Below are positions 11,931 to 18,736 of a stretch of DNA of 64,000 nucleotides, piece by piece. The notes beneath the pieces were generated by a model. That model ran no database searches. It had not been told where the DNA came from and saw only the letters and a program-made list of their open reading frames with translations. The stretch's first letter is position 1. Every line of letters begins with the position of its first letter. The position numbers and the translations under genes were made by a program. Location of the stretch: contig NZ_VDZH01000001.1 of the NCBI RefSeq assembly GCF_007673235.1, positions 299,251 to 363,250 on the forward strand, given 5' to 3'. This DNA comes from Curtobacterium pusillum. GTDB lineage: Bacteria > Actinomycetota > Actinomycetes > Actinomycetales > Microbacteriaceae.

Positions 11931-13106
11931 ATGGGTGCACCCCGGACGCTCCGCCCGCTCGTCGCCGAGTCCTGGCAGCGCTCCGCCCGCGTCGACCCGG
12001 ACGGCGTACCGCAACTCGCGCTCGGTGCCGACGAACTCGAGGCACTGCGCCGCCAGGGACCGCTCGGGACCGCCCTGCCGGTCGTCCGGAAGCTGCTGCT
12101 CGACGACGTCCGGGCCGCCGGGTGCATCGCTGCCGTGACCGACGCGTCGGGGCGACTCGTGTGGGTGGACGGCGCGTCGAGCGCACGTCGTGCCGCCGAG
12201 GGGATGGGGTTCGTCGCCGGGGCGGACTGGGCAGAGGACCGCGCCGGCACGAGCGCGCCGGGGACGGCCCTCCGGCTCGGCCGTGGCGTGCAGATCCGGT
12301 CGGACGAGCACTACGCGAACGCCGTGAAGCGGTTCTCGTGCACCGCCGTGCCACTCCGCGACGCCACCGGCCAGGTGGTCGGCGCCGTCGACATCACGGG
12401 CGACGACCGGGCGGTCGAGCGGCACACCCTGCCGCTGCTGACCGCCACCGTCGCGGCCGCCGAGGCCGAGCTCGCCCTCGCGGCGCTGCGACACCCCCGT
12501 CGACCTGCTGCCCGCGCGCTGCCCGGCTCCGAACTCGTCCTGCTCGGATCGGACACGGCGACGCTCCGGACGGGCGACCACGCGGTCCGGCTGTCCGAGC
12601 GGCACTCCGAGATCACGGCGGTGCTGGCGTCGACGCCCGCCGGTCTCGCCGCCGAGGACCTCGCGGCCGCCGTCTACGGCGACCGCCGCGCGGTGACCAC
12701 CCTGCGGGCGGAGGTCGTGCGCCTCCGACGCGTCCTCGCGCAGCACGCGCCGGGCGCGACCCTGACGTCGCGGCCGTACCGCCTGGACGGCATCCGCACC
12801 GACGTCGACACCGTGCTGTCGGCGCTCGAACGCGGGGCGCGCCTCCAGGCCGTCAGCGGGTACACCGGGCCGGTCCTGCCGGGGTCGGCATCACCCGGCG
12901 TCGACGACCTGCGCGACCGCGTCCGCCTGCGGTTCCGCGAGGCGCTCGTCGCCGACGGCGGCTCCGACGCCCTGCAGGCGTGGGCGCGCACCGCGGACGG
13001 CGGTGCGGACGAGCAGGTGCTGCGCGCGTTGCTCGCGGTGCTGCCGCGGCGGTCGCCGCGACGCGCCGGTCTCGTGGCGGCGATCGAGGCGCTCGAACGT
13101 CCGTGA
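11931..13106 (+). CDS. AcoR-like GAF-domain transcriptional regulator without AAA+ domain
   Basis: 391-residue regulator probably controlling the aldehyde dehydrogenase operon just upstream. Residues 1-180 resemble the sensor half of AcoR-type activators: LVAESWQRS at the N-terminus, a GAF domain with EDRAGTSAPGTAL, EHYANAVKRFSCTAVPLRD and VGAVDITGD. The sigma-54 AAA+ domain and Fis-type helix-turn-helix of true AcoR are absent. Instead residues about 220-300 (LSERHSEITAVLASTPAGL, then LRAEVVRLRRVLA) look like a winged-helix DNA-binding domain. GGAGG precedes the ATG. Ligand unknown; an aldehyde or alcohol is plausible. Confidence 0.82.
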   Translation: MGAPRTLRPLVAESWQRSARVDPDGVPQLALGADELEALRRQGPLGTALPVVRKLLLDDVRAAGCIAAVTDASGRLVWVDGASSARRAAEGMGFVAGADWAEDRAGTSAPGTALRLGRGVQIRSDEHYANAVKRFSCTAVPLRDATGQVVGAVDITGDDRAVERHTLPLLTATVAAAEAELALAALRHPRRPAARALPGSELVLLGSDTATLRTGDHAVRLSERHSEITAVLASTPAGLAAEDLAAAVYGDRRAVTTLRAEVVRLRRVLAQHAPGATLTSRPYRLDGIRTDVDTVLSALERGARLQAVSGYTGPVLPGSASPGVDDLRDRVRLRFREALVADGGSDALQAWARTADGGADEQVLRALLAVLPRRSPRRAGLVAAIEALERP

Positions 13107-13115
13107 CGACGGCCT

Positions 13116-13161
13116 GGAGGCGCGGCTCGCGTCGACCGGTCGGCCGACGGTCCGCGCCTCC
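13116..13161. terminator. bidirectional terminator-like hairpin (family 1 palindrome)
   Basis: GGAGGCGCGG at 13116-13125 pairs with CCGCGCCTCC at 13152-13161, between two convergent genes (11931-13106 on plus and 13181-13615 on minus). It is a member of the dispersed palindrome family. Confidence 0.6.
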
Positions 13162-13180
13162 CGCAGTGGTGTTCCGTGCG

Positions 13181-13615
13181 TCAGGAACCCGAGGTGGGCA
13201 CCGGTGACGGCGTCGCGCCGTCGGCAGGCGGGGTCGGCGCGTTCCCGTCCTCCGGCGGAGTCGGGGCCTTCCCGCCCGCGGGCGGTGTGGGCGCGTTCCC
13301 GTCCTTCGGCGGGGTGGGCGCCTTCCCGTCCGGGATCGCCACGCAGCCCGGTGCGGGCGCAGGTGCCGGCGCGGCCTTCCCGTCCGCGGGCGGGGTGGGC
13401 GCCGCCTTCCCGTCGTTCCCGGGGACGCTCGGTGCACCGCTCGGCGCACCGCTGGGTGCTCCGGTCGGAGCAGCCGCCGGGGTCGTGCTGCCGCTGCTGT
13501 CCGCGACCGCTGCGGTCACGCCGAGCCCGCCGAGGAGCAGCGCAGCCGCGGCGGCCGAGCCGATGCCGACACGGCGGAGGGTCCGTCGGCGAGTGTCGTG
13601 TCGTTCGTCCTGCAT
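13181..13615 (-). CDS. secreted or surface proline-rich repeat protein, unknown function
   Basis: 144-residue protein not recognised as a family. The N-terminus has basic residues (RRRTLRRVG) followed by a hydrophobic stretch AAAALLLGGLGVTAAVADSS, a signal peptide with a likely cut after AVA. The remainder is low complexity: GAPS repeats, then a 9-residue unit of the form DG(K/N)APTPPx repeated about five times to the end. One Cys lies in the middle (PGCVAIPDG). No membrane anchor or sorting motif is visible, so export is likely. It is transcribed divergently from a two-component system and may be its target. Confidence 0.7.
   Translation of the reverse strand: MQDERHDTRRRTLRRVGIGSAAAAALLLGGLGVTAAVADSSGSTTPAAAPTGAPSGAPSGAPSVPGNDGKAAPTPPADGKAAPAPAPAPGCVAIPDGKAPTPPKDGNAPTPPAGGKAPTPPEDGNAPTPPADGATPSPVPTSGS
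13199..13340. repeat. 27-bp minisatellite inside the proline-repeat gene
   Basis: The coding strand repeats a 27-bp unit (seen on plus as GGCGGNGTNGGNGCNTTCCC) about four to five times in tandem, encoding the DG(K/N)APTPPx repeats. Copy number could vary between strains. Confidence 0.7.
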
Positions 13616-13683
13616 GGTGTCTCCGTTCGTCGAGTCGGTGGACCGGGCGGTCCGCCGACGAGGACGACGCTCGAGCTCGAATC

Positions 13684-13701
13684 TGAAGCAGAACTAAAGC
13701 A
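13684..13701. promoter_or_regulatory. candidate OmpR-type operator between secreted protein and response regulator
   Basis: TGAAGCA (13684-13690) and TAAAGCA (13695-13701) are direct repeats with an 11-bp step, the spacing that OmpR/PhoB winged-helix dimers bind. The site stands out as an A-rich patch in very GC-rich DNA, in the shared upstream region of 13181-13615 (minus) and the response regulator (plus). Confidence 0.45.
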
Positions 13702-13748
13702 CAGGGGTTCCCCAGGCGGCTCCATGCTCCGTAGTGGCGGAGCCGACC

Positions 13749-13754
13749 TACGGT
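13749..13754 (+). promoter_or_regulatory. -10 element, leaderless start of the response regulator
   Basis: TACGGT ends 7 nt before the GTG at 13762, the geometry of a leaderless transcript. Confidence 0.5.
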
Positions 13755-13761
13755 GTCCGCC

Positions 13762-14445
13762 GTGAACGCTGCAGCACGCATCCTCGTGGTCGAGGACGAC
13801 GACGCCCTCCGCGCCGCCGTCGGGACGACGCTCCGCGCCGAGGGGTTCCTCGTCGCGGAGTCCGCTGACGGCCGGTCCCTCGTCGACGACATCGACCGAG
13901 CCGCGCCGGACCTGGTCCTCCTCGACTGGATGCTGCCCGGGCCGAGCGGCATCCTCCTGGCCGCACGGGTCCGGTCGCGCTCCGACGCATCGGTCGTGAT
14001 GATGACCGCGCGGGACGAGCTGGACGACCGGTTGCGCGGCTTCGCCGAGGGCGCCGACGACTACGTGGTGAAGCCGTTCGCGATGGCCGAGCTCGTGGCA
14101 CGCGTCACGGCGGTGCTCCGACGACGCGGCCGCGTGCCGTCCGTGATCGAGGTCGGCGACCTCGTGCTCGACCCTGAAGCCGCCACGGCACGCCGTGCGG
14201 GTGCGCTGCTCGACCTGACCGCGACCGAGTTCCGACTGCTCCGCTTCCTTGCCGAGAGCCGGGGGCGGACGGTGTCGAAGGGTCAGATCACGACGCAGGT
14301 GTGGGGGTACGACGATGTCGCACCGAACCTCGTCGAGGTGCACCTCAGTGCACTCCGCCGCAAGATGGAGGCGCACGGACCCCGACTCGTGCACACCGTC
14401 CGTGGGCTGGGCTACCGACTCGACATCGACCGAGGCGCCGCGTGA
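13762..14445 (+). CDS. OmpR-family response regulator
   Basis: 227-residue DNA-binding response regulator. Receiver domain at about 7-117 with acidic pocket Glu11-Asp12-Asp13, phospho-acceptor Asp55 in LVLLDWMLPG, Thr in MMTAR and Lys in VKPF; C-terminal winged helix at about 128-225 ending in VHTVRGLGYRLD, the OmpR signature. The GTG at 13762 is chosen for its leaderless -10 element; a GTG at 13753 would add three residues. It overlaps the histidine kinase by 4 bp (GTGA), so the pair is co-expressed. Confidence 0.93.
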   Translation: MNAAARILVVEDDDALRAAVGTTLRAEGFLVAESADGRSLVDDIDRAAPDLVLLDWMLPGPSGILLAARVRSRSDASVVMMTARDELDDRLRGFAEGADDYVVKPFAMAELVARVTAVLRRRGRVPSVIEVGDLVLDPEAATARRAGALLDLTATEFRLLRFLAESRGRTVSKGQITTQVWGYDDVAPNLVEVHLSALRRKMEAHGPRLVHTVRGLGYRLDIDRGAA

Positions 14446-15938
14446 GGGCGCCCGACGGCCGGCTCCGCACGACGTCCCTCCGGCTCCGGACGGTCGTCGC
14501 GATCCTCGTGCTCCTCGCCGTGCTGCTGACCGGGCTCGTGGTCGCGGTCGAGGCCGTGCTCGGCGTGCGGTTGCGTGCGCAGGTCGAGGACCGTCTCCGC
14601 GACCGGGCCTCCGCAGCAGCCGCGCTCGTCGGGGTCCTCGACGCCGACGACCTCGCCGATCGCCTGTCCGCACAGGGGCTCTCGGTCCGCATCGTGCAAC
14701 CCGACGGAGCCGCGGTCGAGGCCGGCCCGACTCCCGCCCAGCTCCGCGCCGGACCGCCGGACCCGAAGGCCCTGCCGGCGCCGGTACCCGCTGAGGAGGG
14801 CTCCTCGGCGGCGGGGTCCACGGCGTTCGGTGCTCGGATCACCTCGTCGTCCGTCCACGAGGACGACGGGGTCCTGACGTTGCGGTCCGACCTCGACGAC
14901 GGCACCCGCATCACGCTCACGGCCGGCACCCGTGACGTGCAGGAGACCCTGGCGCAGCTCGGCTGGGTGATGGGTGGTGCCTCCGCAGCGTTCCTGGGCG
15001 TCGCGGTCGTCGGCGTCGTGGTCGTCGTCCGGCGGACCCTGCGACCCCTGGACGAGGTGACCGCCGCCGCGCGGTCGATCGCCGGCGGTGACCGTGGCCG
15101 ACGCCTCCGACCCGCCCGCACCGACACCGAGATCGGCCGGGTCGCGACGGCCTTCGACGAGATGCTCGACGCGGTCGAGGGGGCGGAGGCGCAGGCGGTC
15201 GCCGCCGAGGAACGGGTCCGAGCCTTCCTGTCGGACGCCGCGCACGAGCTCCGGACGCCGGTCGCCGGCGTCCGGGCCGCCGCGGACACCCTCGTGCGGA
15301 ACGGGGACGACGACCCGACGACCCGCGAGGTGCTCGCCGTGCACGTCGTCCGGCAGGCGGACCGGGCTGCGCGACTCGTCGACGACATGCTCACGATGGC
15401 CCGGCTCGACCGAGGGATCGACCTCGAACGACGGCCGACCGACCTCGTGCCGTGGCTCGACACCGAGGTCGACCGGCTCCGGCTCCGGCTGCCGCTGACG
15501 ACGATCCGGGTCGAGACGCCGGACACGTCCGTCGAGGCGGACGTCGACCCCGACCGCCTCGCGCAGGTCGTCGGGAACCTCGTCGACAACGCTGCACGGG
15601 CGACCGGCCCGGAGGGAACCGTCCGGATCGGACTGACCGACACGGTGGACGGCCCGGTCCTCACGGTCGAGGACGACGGTCCCGGGATCGCGTCGGTCGA
15701 CCGCGAACGGGTGTTCGACCGGCTCGTCCGACTCGAGGACGCCCGCGATGCGCGATCAGGCGGCGCCGGACTCGGGCTCCCGATCGCGCGGGGCATCGCC
15801 GTCGCACACGGCGGGACCCTCGCGTGCGGGGAGGCCGGCGACCTGGGTGGCGCGGTCTTCGTGCTGCGGCTGCCGTCGTCGGCACACGTGCACGCCGTCG
15901 CACCCCCGCCTCTGGTGCCGGGCGCATCGGCTCGGTAG
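14442..15938 (+). CDS. sensor histidine kinase
   Basis: 498-residue membrane kinase partner of the preceding response regulator. One transmembrane helix at about 17-38, an extracellular sensor region to about 165, a second helix at about 173-195, a HAMP domain, then the HisKA dimer with phospho-acceptor His268 in SDAAHELRTP, and the HATPase domain with N box (VVGNLVDNAARA), G1 (EDDGPGI) and G2 (GGAGLGLPIA). The start GTG at 14442 overlaps the regulator stop. The extracellular signal cannot be inferred. The divergent secreted repeat protein suggests an envelope role. Confidence 0.93.
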   Translation: MRAPDGRLRTTSLRLRTVVAILVLLAVLLTGLVVAVEAVLGVRLRAQVEDRLRDRASAAAALVGVLDADDLADRLSAQGLSVRIVQPDGAAVEAGPTPAQLRAGPPDPKALPAPVPAEEGSSAAGSTAFGARITSSSVHEDDGVLTLRSDLDDGTRITLTAGTRDVQETLAQLGWVMGGASAAFLGVAVVGVVVVVRRTLRPLDEVTAAARSIAGGDRGRRLRPARTDTEIGRVATAFDEMLDAVEGAEAQAVAAEERVRAFLSDAAHELRTPVAGVRAAADTLVRNGDDDPTTREVLAVHVVRQADRAARLVDDMLTMARLDRGIDLERRPTDLVPWLDTEVDRLRLRLPLTTIRVETPDTSVEADVDPDRLAQVVGNLVDNAARATGPEGTVRIGLTDTVDGPVLTVEDDGPGIASVDRERVFDRLVRLEDARDARSGGAGLGLPIARGIAVAHGGTLACGEAGDLGGAVFVLRLPSSAHVHAVAPPPLVPGASAR

Positions 15939-15941
15939 CGT
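15936..15941 (+). promoter_or_regulatory. -10 element, leaderless start of the MOSC gene
   Basis: TAGCGT, 6 nt before the ATG at 15948; it overlaps the stop codon of the kinase gene. Confidence 0.5.
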
Positions 15942-15947
15942 CGGAGC

Positions 15948-16508
15948 ATGACCGACGGGGCGCAGGATCAGGCGAGGGTGGTGTCGGTCAGCCGTGACGA
16001 CGCACACCGCTTCAGCAAACCGGTCGTCGACGAGATCGTGCTCGTCGAGGGCTGGGGCATCGAGGGCGACGCCCACGCCGGCACCACCGTGCAGCACCGG
16101 TCCCGTGTCGCCCGCGACCCCTCCCAGCCGAACCTCCGGCAGGTGCACCTCCTGCACGCCGAGGTCTTCGACGAGGTCGCGGACGACGGCTTCCACGTCA
16201 CACCCGGGGCGATGGGGGAGAACGTCACCACGCGCGGCGTCGACCTGCTCGGGCTGCCCGAGGGCACGCTGCTGCGTCTCGGTGACGAGGCGGTCGTCCG
16301 CGTCACCGGTCTCCGCAACCCGTGCCAGCAGATCAACGACTTCGAGCCGGGGCTCCTCCGGGCGGTCCTCGGCCGTGCGGACGACGGCACCGTCGAGCGG
16401 AAGGGCGGCGTGATGAGCGTCGTCGTCGCCGGTGGCACGGTGCGCGGCGGTGACCGGATCGACGTCGAGCTGCCCGTCGGCGCGCACGTCCCCCTCGCCC
16501 CGGTGTGA
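15948..16508 (+). CDS. MOSC domain-containing protein
   Basis: 186-residue protein of the MOSC (molybdenum cofactor sulfurase C-terminal) family, related to YiiM. Conserved features: WGIEGDAHAGT near the N-terminus, LRQVHLLH, GAMGENVTTRGVDL in the middle and TGLRNPCQQIND with the conserved Cys. Family members bind pyranopterin-molybdenum or transfer sulfur, and some detoxify N-hydroxylated compounds; the substrate here is unknown. It stands alone, just upstream of tRNA-Leu. Confidence 0.88.
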   Translation: MTDGAQDQARVVSVSRDDAHRFSKPVVDEIVLVEGWGIEGDAHAGTTVQHRSRVARDPSQPNLRQVHLLHAEVFDEVADDGFHVTPGAMGENVTTRGVDLLGLPEGTLLRLGDEAVVRVTGLRNPCQQINDFEPGLLRAVLGRADDGTVERKGGVMSVVVAGGTVRGGDRIDVELPVGAHVPLAPV

Positions 16509-16547
16509 TCGTCAGGCCGTCGCGGCTCCTGTACCCTGGTGTCCTCT

Positions 16548-16628
16548 GCGAGTGTGGTGGAATGGTAGACACGGGGCACTCAAAATGCTCTGCTTCACGG
16601 CGTGCGGGTTCGAGTCCCGCCACTCGTA
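16548..16628 (+). tRNA. tRNA-Leu (anticodon CAA)
   Basis: Folds as a class II tRNA: acceptor GCGAGTG (16548-16554) with CACTCGT (16621-16627) and discriminator A at 16628; D stem GTG/CAC; anticodon stem GGGCA/TGCTC around loop CTCAAAA with anticodon CAA at 16581-16583; a long variable region; T stem GCGGG/CCCGC with loop TTCGAGT. CCA is not encoded. It decodes TTG, a rare leucine codon in this GC-rich genome. Confidence 0.95.
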
Positions 16629-16662
16629 CAAGGTTCTGACGCGACTGACTTCCGAGGTCTAG

Positions 16663-16668
16663 TAGGCT
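16663..16668 (+). promoter_or_regulatory. -10 element, leaderless start of pdtaR
   Basis: TAGGCT, 7 nt before the GTG at 16676 and 35 nt after the tRNA. Confidence 0.5.
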
Positions 16669-16675
16669 TCTGGCT

Positions 16676-17281
16676 GTGAGTGACACAGAAGCAACTGCAC
16701 CAGCACCCCGTCGCGTCGTCGTCGCCGAGGACGAGTCGCTCATCCGCCTCGACATCGTGGAGATCCTCCGCGACAACGGATTCGACGTCGTCGGCGAAGC
16801 GGGTGACGGCGAGACCGCCGTGCAGCTCGCCACCGACCTCCGTCCGGACCTGGTCGTGATGGACGTCAAGATGCCCCAGCTCGACGGCATCTCCGCGGCG
16901 GAGAAGCTCTCGAAGAACCACATCGCTCCGGTGGTCCTCCTCACGGCGTTCAGCCAGAAGGACCTCGTCGAGCGTGCGACCGAGGCCGGCGCCCTCGCCT
17001 ACGTCGTCAAGCCGTTCACGCCGAACGACCTGCTGCCCGCGATCGAGATCGCCCTCTCGCGTCACCAGCAGATCATCACGCTCGAGGCCGAGGTCGCCGA
17101 CCTCGTCGAGCGCTTCGAGACCCGCAAGCTCGTCGACCGCGCCAAGGGCCTGCTCAACGAGAAGATGGGCCTCACCGAGCCGGAGGCGTTCCGCTGGATC
17201 CAGAAGGCCTCGATGGACCGTCGCCTCACCATGCACGACGTCGCCAAGGCGATCATCGAGCAGCTCAGCGCCAAGAAGTAG
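16676..17281 (+). CDS. pdtaR: ANTAR-domain response regulator PdtaR
   Basis: 201-residue response regulator that acts on RNA rather than DNA. Receiver domain with phospho-acceptor Asp63 in LVVMDVKMPQLDG, Thr in LLTAFS and Lys in VVKPFTP; a coiled linker; then an ANTAR domain at about 130-190 (RAKGLLNEKMGLTEPEAFRW, then AKAIIEQ). Family knowledge: PdtaR with kinase PdtaS controls translation or antitermination in mycobacteria. No PdtaS gene is adjacent, so the kinase must be encoded elsewhere. A strong terminator follows at 17301-17333. Confidence 0.92.
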   Translation: MSDTEATAPAPRRVVVAEDESLIRLDIVEILRDNGFDVVGEAGDGETAVQLATDLRPDLVVMDVKMPQLDGISAAEKLSKNHIAPVVLLTAFSQKDLVERATEAGALAYVVKPFTPNDLLPAIEIALSRHQQIITLEAEVADLVERFETRKLVDRAKGLLNEKMGLTEPEAFRWIQKASMDRRLTMHDVAKAIIEQLSAKK

Positions 17282-17300
17282 TCGCTCACCGACGCTCACG

Positions 17301-17333
17301 CAGCGCCGCCGGACCCGGTGTCCGGCGGCGCTG
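17301..17333 (+). terminator. terminator after pdtaR
   Basis: Perfect 14-bp stem, CAGCGCCGCCGGAC (17301-17314) with 17320-17333, loop 5 nt, 20 bp after the stop codon. Confidence 0.85.
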
Positions 17334-17380
17334 CTGTGTTCCCGGGGCACGCCGGGCCGACCACCTGCTTGACTGGAGCC

Positions 17381-17851
17381 GTGGACGACGTGGTGATCCG
17401 TGCCTCCAGGCCCGACGACATGCCCGCGGTGGCCGAACTGCGCTGGCGGTGGAGCGTGGAGGAGGGCGGCGCGACGCCCTCGACGACGTCGGAGGCGTAC
17501 CGCGAGGCGATGGCGGCGTTCGCCGTCGCACACCCCGAGACACACCGCTGCGTCGTCGCGGAGCACGAGGGCCGCGTGCTCGGGATGGCGTGGCTCGGGC
17601 TCGTCGCGCGGCCACCGACACCGGACCGACCCGGGCGCCGGCTGACCGCCGACGTGCAGACGGTGTACGTGCACCCGGACCTGCGCGGGCGCGGCGTCGC
17701 GAAGCGGCTCGTCACGGCGCTGCTCGACGTGGCCGACGAGCTCGGGGTGGAGCGCACGTCGGTGCACTCGAGCGTCGACGGCGAAACGCTCTACCGTCGC
17801 CTCGGGTTCGGCGATGCGCGGCTCCTGCTCCAACGGCCGCCGGAGGACTGA
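17381..17851 (+). CDS. GNAT family N-acetyltransferase
   Basis: 156-residue acetyltransferase using acetyl-CoA; the substrate is unknown. The GNAT fold is clear from VIRASRPDDMPAVAEL at the N-terminus, the beta-4 strand VQTVYVHPDL, the CoA-binding RGRGVAKRLV loop and the C-terminal ETLYRRLGF. The GTG at 17381 is preferred, with TGGAG upstream; an earlier in-frame GTG at 17318 lies inside the pdtaR terminator. It converges with the VOC gene, the two stop codons being 12 bp apart. Confidence 0.85.
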   Translation: MDDVVIRASRPDDMPAVAELRWRWSVEEGGATPSTTSEAYREAMAAFAVAHPETHRCVVAEHEGRVLGMAWLGLVARPPTPDRPGRRLTADVQTVYVHPDLRGRGVAKRLVTALLDVADELGVERTSVHSSVDGETLYRRLGFGDARLLLQRPPED

Positions 17852-17863
17852 ACCGGTCGTTCG

Positions 17864-18238
17864 TCAGTTCCGGGCGGGCAGCTGCTGGAGCGTCCAGGCG
17901 TTCTCGTCGGGGTCGGTGAAGAAGACGAACCGGCCCCAGGCCATCTCGTCGACACCGATCGCGTTCACCCCGAGCCCCTGCAGGTGGGCGAGGGCCTCGT
18001 CGGCGTCGGGAACGACGACCTGGATGGACTTGAGCGATCCGGGGACCACGTCGGGGGACATGATGCCCTCGCCGAAGGCGATCGAGCAGGCCGACCCGGG
18101 CGGGGTGGCCTGGACGAACCGGAGCCCGTCGGACACCCGTTGGTCGTGGTCGATGGTGAATCCGATGCGTTCGTAGAACTCGCGAGCGCGATCGACGTCG
18201 CTCACGGGGACCATGATGAGTTCGATCTTCCAGTCCAT
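17864..18238 (-). CDS. VOC (glyoxalase/bleomycin resistance) family protein
   Basis: 124-residue single-module VOC protein. It starts IELIMVPVSDVDRAREFYE, the typical beta-alpha entry of the fold, and ends FTDPDENAWTLQQ, where the metal-ligand Glu usually lies. VOC proteins include glyoxalases, dioxygenases and antibiotic-binding proteins; no specific substrate can be assigned. The ATG at 18238 has GGGAG upstream. It follows the thioesterase gene on the same strand after 29 bp, so the two may form an operon. Confidence 0.87.
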   Translation of the reverse strand: MDWKIELIMVPVSDVDRAREFYERIGFTIDHDQRVSDGLRFVQATPPGSACSIAFGEGIMSPDVVPGSLKSIQVVVPDADEALAHLQGLGVNAIGVDEMAWGRFVFFTDPDENAWTLQQLPARN

Positions 18239-18267
18239 GGCGGACTCCCTGCGTCGGTGCGAGGGGT

Positions 18268-18693
18268 TCAGCGGGCCTCGCGGATCATGTTGGTGATGCG
18301 CACGGTGGAGCAGCGCCGCCCCTGGTCGTCGGTCAGGACGATCTCGTGCGTGGTGAGCGTGCCGCCGAGGTGGAGCGCCGTGCAGGTGCCCGTGACCAGG
18401 CCGCTCGTGGCGCTCCGCGAGTGCGACGCGTTCAGTTCGATGCCGACGGCGTAGCGGCCGGGGCCGGCGTGCACGTTCGCGGCCATCGAGCCGAGGCTCT
18501 CGGCGAGGACGACGTACGCGCCCCCGTGCAGCAGGCCGACGGGCTGGCGGTTGCCCTCGACCGGGATGGTGCCGACGGCCCGTTCGGCCGAGAGCTCCGT
18601 GATGACCATGCCCATCTTCTCGGCGAGCTCGCCCATGCCGCGGTCGGCGAGGCGATCGTCGACGGTCCCGGTGGTGGTGGCTTCGTCGGTCAC
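18268..18693 (-). CDS. hotdog-fold thioesterase (PaaI/YdiI-like)
   Basis: 141-residue acyl-CoA thioesterase. The hotdog motif is clear: GNRQPVGLLHGGAYVVLAES with the conserved HGG and the catalytic acid a few residues on, then AVGIELNASHSRSATSG and the final strands. Related enzymes hydrolyse aromatic acyl-CoA or DHNA-CoA (menaquinone synthesis). The GTG at 18693 is chosen, with GGGAG 10 nt upstream; longer starts would run into the divergent polA promoter. It is probably co-transcribed with the VOC gene downstream. Confidence 0.87.
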   Translation of the reverse strand: MTDEATTTGTVDDRLADRGMGELAEKMGMVITELSAERAVGTIPVEGNRQPVGLLHGGAYVVLAESLGSMAANVHAGPGRYAVGIELNASHSRSATSGLVTGTCTALHLGGTLTTHEIVLTDDQGRRCSTVRITNMIREAR

Positions 18694-18724
18694 GCTGGCG
18701 GACTCCCGTGTCGGATGGCGTCGG

Positions 18725-18730
18725 TAGGCT
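18725..18730 (+). promoter_or_regulatory. -10 element, leaderless start of polA
   Basis: TAGGCT, 6 nt before the GTG at 18737. Confidence 0.55.
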
Positions 18731-18736
18731 GTCCGG

